Shown: piece by piece, positions 1-7,546 of the stretch
Position numbering within the stretch: position 1 is the first letter of the stretch
How the letters are laid out: every line of letters starts with the position of its first letter
Source of the DNA: Bradyrhizobium hereditatis
GTDB taxonomy: Bacteria; Pseudomonadota; Alphaproteobacteria; Rhizobiales; Xanthobacteraceae
DNA length: 64,000 nt
NCBI RefSeq assembly: GCF_020329435.1
Contig: NZ_JAGKJK010000013.1
Coordinates: 124,001 to 188,000, forward strand
Direction of reading: 5' to 3'
Translations under genes and position numbers: made by a program
The notes under the pieces: model-generated
Seen by the model: the letters and a program-made list of their open reading frames with translations, nothing else
What the model was told of the DNA's origin: nothing
Databases searched by the model: none

Positions 1-582
1 CAGTCGGTCGCTGCCTACCGGCCCGGTCACCGCACCGGCAACTGGATGCTGACGAGCTTCCTATCCACGGTGTTCGGCCAGGCGTTCAAAGATATCCTTT
101 CCGGCTACCGGGTGTTCTCGCGCCGCTTCGTCAAATCCTTTCCAGTGCTGTCCGACGGCTTTGAGATCGAAACCGAGCTTAGCGTGCACGCGCTCGAACT
201 GGCGCTGCCGGTGATGGAAATAGAGACGCCGTATTATGCCCGCCCCGAGGGATCGTTCAGCAAACTCAACACTTGGCGCGACGGTTTCCGGATTCTCGGC
301 ACCATCCTGAAACTGTACCGGTCGGAAAAGCCGCTGCGGTTCTTCACTGTTATCGGTGTGTTCCTGATGCTGGTCTCGATCGGCCTCGCGATCCCCGTGA
401 TCATCACCTATCTCGAAGAAGGCATCGTTCCGCGGCTGCCGACAGCGGTGCTGTCGATGGGCCTGATGATCGTTGCGGTGCTTTCGGCAAGTTCGGGTCT
501 GGTACTGGATACGGTGACGCGCGGCCGCCGCGAAATGAAGCTTTTGGCCTATTTGTCCCAGCCAGCCATCAGCAAGGATTGA
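1..582 (+). CDS. Glycosyltransferase family 2, C-terminal part (5' end outside window)
   Basis: The frame is open from base 1, and the 15 codons before the first ATG (position 46) encode the conserved YRPGHRTGNW stretch, so the gene starts upstream of the window. That stretch, followed by a region containing DILSGYRVFSRR, is typical of membrane-associated family 2 glycosyltransferases of the dolichol-phosphate-mannose-synthase type, which move a sugar from a nucleotide or lipid carrier at the inner membrane. Two hydrophobic helices near the C-terminus (about residues 115-140 and 150-170 of the visible part) fit a membrane anchor. The catalytic DxD region is not visible. The acceptor is unknown. 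The GNAT gene follows 67 bp downstream on the same strand. Confidence 0.8.
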   Translation, partial: QSVAAYRPGHRTGNWMLTSFLSTVFGQAFKDILSGYRVFSRRFVKSFPVLSDGFEIETELSVHALELALPVMEIETPYYARPEGSFSKLNTWRDGFRILGTILKLYRSEKPLRFFTVIGVFLMLVSIGLAIPVIITYLEEGIVPRLPTAVLSMGLMIVAVLSASSGLVLDTVTRGRREMKLLAYLSQPAISKD

Positions 583-649
583 GGCAATACAGAATTGCCG
601 CTTCCAGCGATGGACCGCGCCGACGCCAGATGCTATCCCGCGCCTCATC

Positions 650-1162
650 ATGAGCGAACTTGACGTCACTATCCTGGCGGAAACACCAAAGGACGCGCAG
701 GCGATCGAACGCCTGCACGAGCGTACCTTCGGCCCCGGCCGCTTCGTGCTGAGCGCCTATCGCCTGCGCGAGCATGTCGATCACCTGCTCGATCTCTCGT
801 TCACGGCGCGGATCGGCACGTTGCTGGTCGGCTCGGTGCGCCAGTTGCCGATCTGCATCGGCGACACGCCGGCCCTGATGCTCGGGCCCTTGACGGTCGA
901 GCCGCCGTTCCGCGGCCGCGGCGTCGGCCGCATGCTGCTGGATCGCTCGCTAAAGGACGCCAAGGCCAAGGGGCACCGCCTGGTCATTCTGGTCGGCGAT
1001 GAGCCCTATTACGGCCGCGTCGGCTTCAAGGTCATTCCGAAGGGACGAGTGATCATGCCTGGCCCCGTCGATTACGGCCGCCTTTTGGTGGCAGAATTGG
1101 TCGATGGCGCGTTCGAGGGCGTCTCCGGCACTATCCGGCCCGACTGGAGCAAGGCGCGATAA
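650..1162 (+). CDS. GNAT family N-acetyltransferase
   Basis: A 170-residue single-domain GNAT protein, predicted to transfer acetyl from acetyl-CoA to an amine of unknown identity. The acetyl-CoA pyrophosphate loop is clear at about residues 76-100, where LTVEPPFRGRGVGRMLL matches the R/Q-x-x-G-x-G/A signature, and GRVGF further on is the usual motif B region. The length is normal for the family (140-190 residues). It may be cotranscribed with the glycosyltransferase upstream. Its 3' end faces the antiporter gene on the other strand, with about 50 bp between them. The substrate cannot be read from the sequence. Confidence 0.85.
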   Translation: MSELDVTILAETPKDAQAIERLHERTFGPGRFVLSAYRLREHVDHLLDLSFTARIGTLLVGSVRQLPICIGDTPALMLGPLTVEPPFRGRGVGRMLLDRSLKDAKAKGHRLVILVGDEPYYGRVGFKVIPKGRVIMPGPVDYGRLLVAELVDGAFEGVSGTIRPDWSKAR

Positions 1163-1211
1163 CTCAACTTTCCCCAGGTGCGGTTCTCCGCGGGAGCGCT
1201 CGGCCTTTTCG

Positions 1212-3011
1212 CTACCGGAACAGTCGACGCCTTTTTGTGCCGGCCACCGGCTTCGGTGCAGATGCCACGCTTCCGGCTGCCTGCTGCAGTTCGTGCCGAA
1301 ACTCCTCGCGCTTCTCGTGGACGGACGCAACGACCAGTCCCATCGCCACTCCAAGGCCGATCAGGGCAGCTTCGGACAATAGCAGGCTTGCCTCGATGGT
1401 TTCCGGCACTGCGTCGGTAACGCCAATCCGATAGAGATGCCGGGCGTGGTCGGCGTCGCGCGCGCGAGAGACGATCAGTATATCTTTCCGCAGCGCGCGA
1501 ACCTGCGCGACGATTTCGTCGATACCTTCGGCTTCGTTGATCGTGACGATAACGGCGGCGGCGTCCATGAGGCCGCAGCTCTTCAGGAACTCCGGATTGG
1601 TCGCATCACCATAGAACACGGTGCGTCCTTGCCTGCGCTGCTCTGGAACCGCTGCGGCATCATTGTCGACGGCAATATATTTGAACTGATGACGGTCCAG
1701 CATGGTGCAGACCACCTGTCCAACCCGGCCATGTCCGACGACAATGGCATGGCCACTGCCTACACTCGGAGCAACGGTGAGTTCGGGATCAAGCGGCTTG
1801 TCCTCCCGAACCATCGGTGCCAGCTGCCTTGCGACATGAGAAAGCGCAGGGGTGAGCATCATGGTCAGCGTGGTCAGCGCGACTGCGAAGCTCGATAGGT
1901 TGGCATCGATCAGGCCAAGCGTGGTCGCCATGCCGATGGCAACGAAGGCGAACTCGCCGCCCGGGCCGAGCAGCAGTCCCACCTCGATCGAAGCGGGCCA
2001 GGAGAGACGAAACATCCGGGCCAGGAAGACGAGGATGGTAGATTTCACGGCAATCAGCGCGGCCGCGCCCGCAATCAGCCAAATCGGGTCTCGGGCAATC
2101 TGGCGAAAGTCGATGTTCATCCCGACCGTGAAGAAGAACAGGCCGAGCAAGAGTCCCTTGAAGGGATCGATCGCGGTCTCGATGGCTTTGCGAAATTCAG
2201 TCTCGGCCAGCAGGAGGCCTGCGACAAAAGCGCCAAGCGCCATGGAGAAGCCGGCCACGGCGGCGGCTACCCCGGTCGCGACGATCACGAACAGCGTCGT
2301 GGCGACAAACAGGTCGCTCATGCCCACCGATGCCACGAGGCGAAAGAGGGGACGCATCACCACGCGGCCTACGACGACGATAACGCCGAGCGCGATGGCA
2401 GCATTAGTGAGCGCGAGCGCCAGCGTCGCGATTACCGAACCGGAGTCTCCTGCGCCAAAAATCGTGATGAAGAGCAGAAGGGGGGCTACCGCCAGATCCT
2501 GCGCCAGAAGAACCGCAAAGCTTGCTCGCCCCGCGCTTGTATTGAGCCGCTTCTGTCTGGATAGAATCTCAACGACAATGGCGGTCGAGGATAAAGCCAG
2601 ACACGCACCGAGGATGAGCGCTACCGGAGCCTTGCTGCCCGCGAGGGCCGCAACCAGACCGATCACCACAGTAGAGAGAATGATCTGCAGGCTGCCCAAT
2701 CCGAAAATCAGGCGGTGCATCGCCTTCAATCGATCGTAGGACAACTCCATGCCGATGAGGAAGAGGAGGAATACAACGCCGAGGTTCGCAATGCCGGAGA
2801 CGTTTGCCGGGTCGACTACGGTAAACCAGTAGAGAAACGGAAACTTATCGATGAATGATCCGAGGCCAAGAGGACCCAGGATCGCGCCGGCGCCGAGGTA
2901 GCCAAGAACGGGGTTGAAGCCGAATCGTCGCACCAACGGAATGACGACGCCCGCAGTACCGAGCAGAACGAGCGCGTCACTATAGACGTGAACATTGATG
3001 GACGAAGTCAT
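1212..3011 (-). CDS. Monovalent cation:proton antiporter-2 (KefB/KefC-like) with TrkA-N domain
   Basis: This 599-residue inner-membrane protein belongs to the CPA2 family of K+ or Na+/H+ antiporters. Residues about 10-390 form some 12 hydrophobic segments with typical CPA2 stretches (GYLGAGAILGPLGLG, ALSSTAIVVE, GLFFFTVGMNID, GPGGEFAFVA). A Rossmann TrkA-N/RCK domain follows at about 430-550 (HAIVVGHGRVGQ, AVDNDAAAV, GDATNPEFL) and would gate transport through NAD(H) or another nucleotide. A short charged tail ends the protein. No KefF or KefG quinone-reductase partner lies beside it, so glutathione-gated K+ efflux is only one possibility. It sits 91 bp downstream of the TonB receptor gene, with a strong hairpin between them. 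Confidence 0.9.
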   Translation of the reverse strand: MTSSINVHVYSDALVLLGTAGVVIPLVRRFGFNPVLGYLGAGAILGPLGLGSFIDKFPFLYWFTVVDPANVSGIANLGVVFLLFLIGMELSYDRLKAMHRLIFGLGSLQIILSTVVIGLVAALAGSKAPVALILGACLALSSTAIVVEILSRQKRLNTSAGRASFAVLLAQDLAVAPLLLFITIFGAGDSGSVIATLALALTNAAIALGVIVVVGRVVMRPLFRLVASVGMSDLFVATTLFVIVATGVAAAVAGFSMALGAFVAGLLLAETEFRKAIETAIDPFKGLLLGLFFFTVGMNIDFRQIARDPIWLIAGAAALIAVKSTILVFLARMFRLSWPASIEVGLLLGPGGEFAFVAIGMATTLGLIDANLSSFAVALTTLTMMLTPALSHVARQLAPMVREDKPLDPELTVAPSVGSGHAIVVGHGRVGQVVCTMLDRHQFKYIAVDNDAAAVPEQRRQGRTVFYGDATNPEFLKSCGLMDAAAVIVTINEAEGIDEIVAQVRALRKDILIVSRARDADHARHLYRIGVTDAVPETIEASLLLSEAALIGLGVAMGLVVASVHEKREEFRHELQQAAGSVASAPKPVAGTKRRRLFR

Positions 3012-3051
3012 CTATTCGATGTGAATCCGCTTCCAGGGGTCTTCGCCTGAA

Positions 3052-3076
3052 CGTTAGCTGGTAGCACCAGCTAACG
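3052..3076 (-). terminator. Perfect 11-bp hairpin between receptor and antiporter genes
   Basis: An 11-bp inverted repeat (arms CGTTAGCTGGT and ACCAGCTAACG, 3-nt loop) lies just past the stop codon of the receptor gene. It lacks a T-tract, so it may be a transcript 3'-end stabiliser or a weak terminator rather than a classical intrinsic terminator. Confidence 0.5.
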
Positions 3077-3102
3077 CTACCCCATGGGTCGGTACATCCG
3101 TC

Positions 3103-5496
3103 CTAGAACTTCAGATTGGCAAACGCCCGCACGCCGAGGCCCGGCAGCAAAACCTCGTCCTTGTTGAACGACGCCGAATTGCGGATGTTCTCGTTCAAGA
3201 GGTTGTTGCCGACGAGCCCAACCGTCATTTCCCGCGCTCCGAACCAGGTTGGATCGAGCTTCGTCCTGTAGCTGACCTCCGCCTTAAGCAGGTTATAGCC
3301 CGCGGTCGGCGTCCCCGCGATCGGCGCGATATCGTTCTGCGCGAAGGCGTGCAGCAGGTTGATCCGCGTCAGCCAGTTGGCATCGCGCCAGAACAGGCCG
3401 CCGCCCACGCGCACGGGTGGGATGCGCGGAACATTGGTGCCGTCGTTGAAGGTCGCGCGCACCACATCGAACTGGTTCTCGATGCCCCAGATGCCGCCAT
3501 AGAGCGGCCCGACGTCCAACTGGCTCTGGAATTCGCCGCCACGGAAGGTGGCGTCGCGCTGCGAATAGATCGCCTGGTTCAGCTCCAGGGGAAAAGCCGG
3601 GTCCGCAGGACCGACGCAAGCGACATCCTCGCACGTGTTGCCGGTGAGACGACGGAAAATGAAGCCATTGAACTTGGTGTAGTAGGCCGTGGCCTCGAAC
3701 CTCAATGGTCCAGTCGCGCGTCGTAGTCCGATCTCGATCGATTTGGCCGTTTCGATGCCGAGATTGGGATTGCCGATATCGAACGTGGCGGTCGCATCAT
3801 GCGGTCCGCGCGAAAACAATTCCGCCGGCTTGGGCGCGCGCTCGACGTATTGGGCGGTAATACTTGCGACAAGACCCCATGGCAAATCCTGGAGCAGACC
3901 GACGCTCGCACTTTTCGGCGTGAAGTTCAGGTTGCGCGGTGTGGCAGGACCAATGGCGGCGGGGTCGACGTTGAGGTCGAACAGCTCCGGAACAAATGCC
4001 GGCGTCGTTCCGCTGAGACTGACATGCTCGATGCGGCCTGCGATCTGCGCCTTGGTTGAGTCCGTGAACTTGAACTCGTTGAAGACGTAGCCGGCGACCC
4101 TGTTATTCTTGTTAGGATCAAACAACCCGTTGAGCGGGCTACCCGGATCGTCCGGGCTTGATGCCGTCAGTTCCTGATGCCCGGCCTGCAGACCGAAGGC
4201 GGTCGTAACAGCGGCAAAGCGCGCATTGAACGGCGCCATCTGCACCTCGAGGCGCCCTTCCTGCTCCTTGTTGGCAAAAGTCTGCCGCACGCCGGTGGAC
4301 GAGAAGTCGGCGGGATCGGCAAGACCGATCTCATTGTGCTTGTAATCGGTGGCGCCGGCCCAGAAGCGTACCGCGTCGATTGCCGCCGCGTCCGGCCTGT
4401 ATTCGCCCTTGGCCGTGAATTTGGTCTGACGCGCGTCGATGCGGGTCTGGTGATCGGCGCCGTCGATGCCGGGAATCCGATAGAGCGTGTCGTTCTGCGT
4501 GATCGCCGCGCCGATAAATCCGCCATCGAAGATGTAGGAACCGCCAATCGATGCACCAGACGCCTGCATTGCCGAATTGGGCTGCCGGCCGTTGACCGGG
4601 CGGGTCTGGTCGAACAAATACGGATAGCTCGGAATGCTGTAATCGCTGGCCTTGCGGCCATAGGCGTCGGCGTGGAACGCGAAATTGCCGCCGCCAGCAT
4701 CGATCAGGATGCCGCCGTCGACACCGCGGTCGACGGTGTTGACGGCCGTGCGGGTTTCGACCGTGACGCAGGCGGGTGATCCCACGTTTGCGAGCGGCGC
4801 TTTCGCAGGCAGTCCGTAGGTCTGGAACGGTGCGGCCGCGCATGAAGGCAGGGCGTCCGGGATGCGGTTGTTGGTTGCGCTGACGACGCCGCCAATCGAT
4901 GTCGATCCGTAGCGCATCGCCGCCGGACCACGGATGACCTCGACCTGGTTTGTCGCCAGTGGATCGACCGGCACGAAATGGTCTTCGCCGAGATCGGAGG
5001 CGCCGCCGGCGTTGGTGCCGTTCTCGAGGATGCCGACACGATTGACGTCGAGGCCCCGGATGATCGGCCGGCTCGCGGCGCCGGGCGCAAAGGTTGAGCC
5101 GGTAATGCCGGGCTTCGAGAACAGGAGATCGCCAAGCTGGGCGGTGCCTTGGCGGCGGATCTCCTCGTTGGGCACCACGGTAACCGTTGCGAATTGATCA
5201 GTCACGATTGGCAGCACGCCTTGCTGGGGCGCGGCCGCGACGGGCGCAGCGGGGGCGGCTTGCGGCTCCGGCGCGCGTTCGCGGCTCTGGCCGGGCGCGG
5301 CACGGACAACGCGTGCCGGCGTTCGCGGGGGCACTGGCTTTCGTCGCACGATCGGGCTCGGCGCCGTCACGGTGATCTCAGGCAGTTGCGTCGATGCCGG
5401 TGGTGTCGCCTGGGCCAGCGCCCCGTCGGCCGTCGCGCATAGCAACAGCCAGCTTGCTCCACCGAAATGGAACGCTCGTTTCTTCTTGAATGTCAT
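3103..5496 (-). CDS. TonB-dependent outer-membrane receptor (candidate zinc/metal receptor)
   Basis: A 797-residue TonB-dependent receptor. An N-terminal signal peptide ends near residue 29 (DGALAQA). A TonB-box-like PEITVTAP follows, then a roughly 45-residue Pro/Ala/Arg-rich spacer, a plug domain at about 95-215 (QFATVTVVPNEEIRRQG, RPIIRGLD, EVIRGPAAMRYGS), and a long beta-barrel that closes with an aromatic C-terminus (RAFANLKF). It would import a scarce ligand across the outer membrane using TonB energy. The substrate is inferred only from context. The gene lies downstream of a DUF2946 gene whose promoter region holds a Zur-like palindrome, and opposite a COG0523 GTPase with a second palindrome. 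That setting suggests zinc, as for ZnuD, although copper or cobalt cannot be excluded. Confidence 0.85.
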   Translation of the reverse strand: MTFKKKRAFHFGGASWLLLCATADGALAQATPPASTQLPEITVTAPSPIVRRKPVPPRTPARVVRAAPGQSRERAPEPQAAPAAPVAAAPQQGVLPIVTDQFATVTVVPNEEIRRQGTAQLGDLLFSKPGITGSTFAPGAASRPIIRGLDVNRVGILENGTNAGGASDLGEDHFVPVDPLATNQVEVIRGPAAMRYGSTSIGGVVSATNNRIPDALPSCAAAPFQTYGLPAKAPLANVGSPACVTVETRTAVNTVDRGVDGGILIDAGGGNFAFHADAYGRKASDYSIPSYPYLFDQTRPVNGRQPNSAMQASGASIGGSYIFDGGFIGAAITQNDTLYRIPGIDGADHQTRIDARQTKFTAKGEYRPDAAAIDAVRFWAGATDYKHNEIGLADPADFSSTGVRQTFANKEQEGRLEVQMAPFNARFAAVTTAFGLQAGHQELTASSPDDPGSPLNGLFDPNKNNRVAGYVFNEFKFTDSTKAQIAGRIEHVSLSGTTPAFVPELFDLNVDPAAIGPATPRNLNFTPKSASVGLLQDLPWGLVASITAQYVERAPKPAELFSRGPHDATATFDIGNPNLGIETAKSIEIGLRRATGPLRFEATAYYTKFNGFIFRRLTGNTCEDVACVGPADPAFPLELNQAIYSQRDATFRGGEFQSQLDVGPLYGGIWGIENQFDVVRATFNDGTNVPRIPPVRVGGGLFWRDANWLTRINLLHAFAQNDIAPIAGTPTAGYNLLKAEVSYRTKLDPTWFGAREMTVGLVGNNLLNENIRNSASFNKDEVLLPGLGVRAFANLKF

Positions 5497-5606
5497 TGTC
5501 CCGATCCTGATCCCGTCGATGTGCGACGGATCTATTCCGATTTTCCCTTGGCAGATCAGCCGCGTGGCGCGGCGGTCCCCTCGGGGAGTGCATCAATCAA
5601 TCGAAG

Positions 5607-6017
5607 TCAGGGGGTGGGAGGCGCGCGGGAGTGAAACGCGGGATGGAGCGAACCGAGATGTGCGAACTCGGCGCCAGTGGTCTGGTGCAAAAGCTCGACG
5701 GCCGCCGGTAACTCCAGCAGCGGTGGCGTGGCGAACAGGAAATTGCTGGCCAGCGAGAGAACGGCGCAGAGGACGCAGTCGGAAGCGTGCCGATCGGTGT
5801 CGTGGTTGGAAGGCTGCTGCGCAGCCTCAGGCGGCGCCTCTTTCGCCGTGAGCGTCGCCTTAATGGCGAGATCTGCATCGGCAACTGCGGCCTGAGCCGC
5901 AGGCTCAGCCTGCGCGATTTCCCCATGGAAATGCCCGAAGCACAGCGCAAACTGCACGGCGAGCGCAAACAGCGCCAGCCGCGAGCCGTGCTTGAGGTGC
6001 TTCCGGAACCAGTTCAC
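5607..6017 (-). CDS. DUF2946-like small membrane/periplasmic protein
   Basis: A 136-residue protein with an N-terminal hydrophobic helix (about residues 12-28, signal or anchor), an Ala/Glu/Pro-rich middle, and a CVLC motif near residue 82 before a second hydrophobic stretch. It has scattered histidines (GHFHGE, NHDTDRH). This matches DUF2946, small proteins often encoded next to TonB receptors or copper/zinc genes; their biochemical role is unknown to me. Cys and His residues make metal contact plausible. It is the first gene of the minus-strand unit leading into the receptor gene (110 bp gap), and a candidate Zur site lies about 46 bp upstream of its start. Confidence 0.7.
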   Translation of the reverse strand: MNWFRKHLKHGSRLALFALAVQFALCFGHFHGEIAQAEPAAQAAVADADLAIKATLTAKEAPPEAAQQPSNHDTDRHASDCVLCAVLSLASNFLFATPPLLELPAAVELLHQTTGAEFAHLGSLHPAFHSRAPPTP

Positions 6018-6062
6018 GAAGCCTGCGCCTTGTCCCCCGGCAAGCTCCCATCTGAGCCAGCC

Positions 6063-6081
6063 GATGTTACATTATAACGTC
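6063..6081. promoter_or_regulatory. Candidate Zur operator upstream of the DUF2946-receptor unit
   Basis: A 19-bp imperfect palindrome (arms GATGTTACA and TATAACGTC, 7 of 9 positions symmetric) resembles the GTTATAnnATAAC-type boxes bound by Zur. It sits 46-64 bp upstream of the DUF2946 start, where a repressor could block the promoter. Assigning it to Zur is inference. Confidence 0.5.
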
Positions 6082-6215
6082 GGAAAATCCGCCGGAGTGT
6101 CAATCGTCATCCCGGCAATCGCCTCTCCGGCGGGTTCGCGAGTCATCGGATGTGGGATTTTCGCAACACCACCGCCGATCGCACCCTGGACCTCCATTGA
6201 CAGCAATCTCCGAAG

Positions 6216-6243
6216 GATATGTTATGTTATAACATAACATATC
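6216..6243. promoter_or_regulatory. Perfect 28-bp palindrome, probable Zur box of the COG0523 gene
   Basis: A perfectly symmetric 28-bp AT-rich palindrome with half-site GATATGTTATGTTA. Its core ATGTTATAACAT matches the known Fur-family Zur consensus. It lies 69-96 bp upstream of the COG0523 start. Perfect symmetry over 28 bp in G+C-rich DNA points to selection. The regulator itself is not encoded in this window. Confidence 0.7.
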
Positions 6244-6311
6244 TAGCCGGAGCCCAATGAAACGTCCTTCCCGGTTGGGACTTCGCGAGCTGAAGAGGCT
6301 TTTTGATCTCC

Positions 6312-7520
6312 ATGCGAAAACTCCCCGTCACCGTCTTGTCCGGCTTCCTCGGGGCTGGAAAGACATCTTTGCTGAATCACGTGCTCAACAATCGCCGAGG
6401 CATGAAGGTTGCGGTGATTGTGAACGACATGAGCGAGGTCAACATCGACGCCGACCTGGTCCGCGATGGCGGTGCGAATCTCTCCCGGACTGACGAAAAG
6501 CTGGTCGAGATGTCCAACGGTTGCATCTGCTGCACGTTGCGCGACGACCTGTTGAGGGAAGTGCGGGCGCTGGCCGAGAGCGAACGGTTCGATTATCTGC
6601 TTATCGAATCCACAGGCATATCGGAGCCGCTGCCCGTCGCGGCGACCTTCGATTTCCGCTCCGAAGATGGGGAAAGCCTGTCCGACGTAGCATTCCTCGA
6701 CACGATGGTCACGGTCGTCGATGCCGCCAACCTGCTGAAGAACTATTCCTCTACGGTTTTTCTGGCGGATCGCGGCGAATCGCTCGGTGAAGACGACAGG
6801 CGCACACTTGTGGATTTGCTGGTTGAGCAGATCGAATTTGCCGATGTGATCGTGCTCAACAAGATTGATGCTGCTTCGCAGGGAGAACGTGACTCCGCCC
6901 GAATGATCATCCGATCCTTGAATCCCGAGGCCGATGTCATCGAGACCAATTTCTCCCAAGCGCCGCTGGAGCGTATTCTCAATACCGGCCGCTTCGATCT
7001 CGAACGCGCGCAGCAACATCCGCTGTGGTTCAAGGAGCTTTATGGCTTTGCGGACCACAAGCCCGAAAGCGAAGAATACGGCGTCAAGAATTTCGTCTAT
7101 CGCGCGCGAAGGCCGTTCGACCCCGCGAAATTTCATCAATTCCTGAAGGAGAACTGGCCAGGCGTAATCCGCGCCAAGGGGCATTTCTGGATTGCAACTC
7201 GTCCGCAATGGCTTGGCGAACTGAGTCAGGCCGGCGCGATCGTCCGCACCGAGGGGTTGGGATACTGGTGGGCGAATGTCCCCGCAGATCGCTGGCCGGA
7301 CGATCCGTTCTGGCGACAGTCGCTCAAGAAAAACTGGAACGAGGTGTATGGCGATCGCCGGCAGGAGATCGTCTTTATAGGCGTGAATATGGATCAAGAT
7401 GCGATAACGGCGCGGCTTGATGCTTGTCTTGTTCCGGGAAAACCGGAAATGCGGATCGCGGAATGGTCCGGGCTTGTCGATCCATTTCCGAAATGGAGGC
7501 GCGCGGACGAGGTCGCATAG
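6312..7520 (+). CDS. COG0523 (CobW/ZTF) GTP-binding metallochaperone, probably Zur-regulated
   Basis: A 402-residue G3E-family GTPase. The Walker A motif GFLGAGKT is at residues 11-18, and the metal-binding CICC motif (C71, C73, C74) is followed by TLRDDL. LNKID is the guanine-specificity motif, and a CobW C-terminal domain covers about residues 270-370. COG0523 proteins that are induced by zinc starvation are thought to deliver zinc to client enzymes using GTP hydrolysis. An in-frame TTG at 6303 adds three residues (MIS); I chose the ATG because family members usually begin MRKLPVTVLSGF, but a GAAGAGG element at 6292-6298 is closer to the TTG. The protein resembles the long (about 400-residue) ZigA/YeiR-type members rather than cobalamin CobW. 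Confidence 0.88.
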   Translation: MRKLPVTVLSGFLGAGKTSLLNHVLNNRRGMKVAVIVNDMSEVNIDADLVRDGGANLSRTDEKLVEMSNGCICCTLRDDLLREVRALAESERFDYLLIESTGISEPLPVAATFDFRSEDGESLSDVAFLDTMVTVVDAANLLKNYSSTVFLADRGESLGEDDRRTLVDLLVEQIEFADVIVLNKIDAASQGERDSARMIIRSLNPEADVIETNFSQAPLERILNTGRFDLERAQQHPLWFKELYGFADHKPESEEYGVKNFVYRARRPFDPAKFHQFLKENWPGVIRAKGHFWIATRPQWLGELSQAGAIVRTEGLGYWWANVPADRWPDDPFWRQSLKKNWNEVYGDRRQEIVFIGVNMDQDAITARLDACLVPGKPEMRIAEWSGLVDPFPKWRRADEVA

Positions 7521-7546
7521 GACTGTCGACAAGACCCGCGCTGCGC

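Noticed and set aside
1852..2739. A 295-codon plus-strand frame inside the antiporter gene
   Set aside because: It is antisense to transmembrane-encoding sequence and its Ala/Thr/Arg-rich content is a reverse-complement effect.
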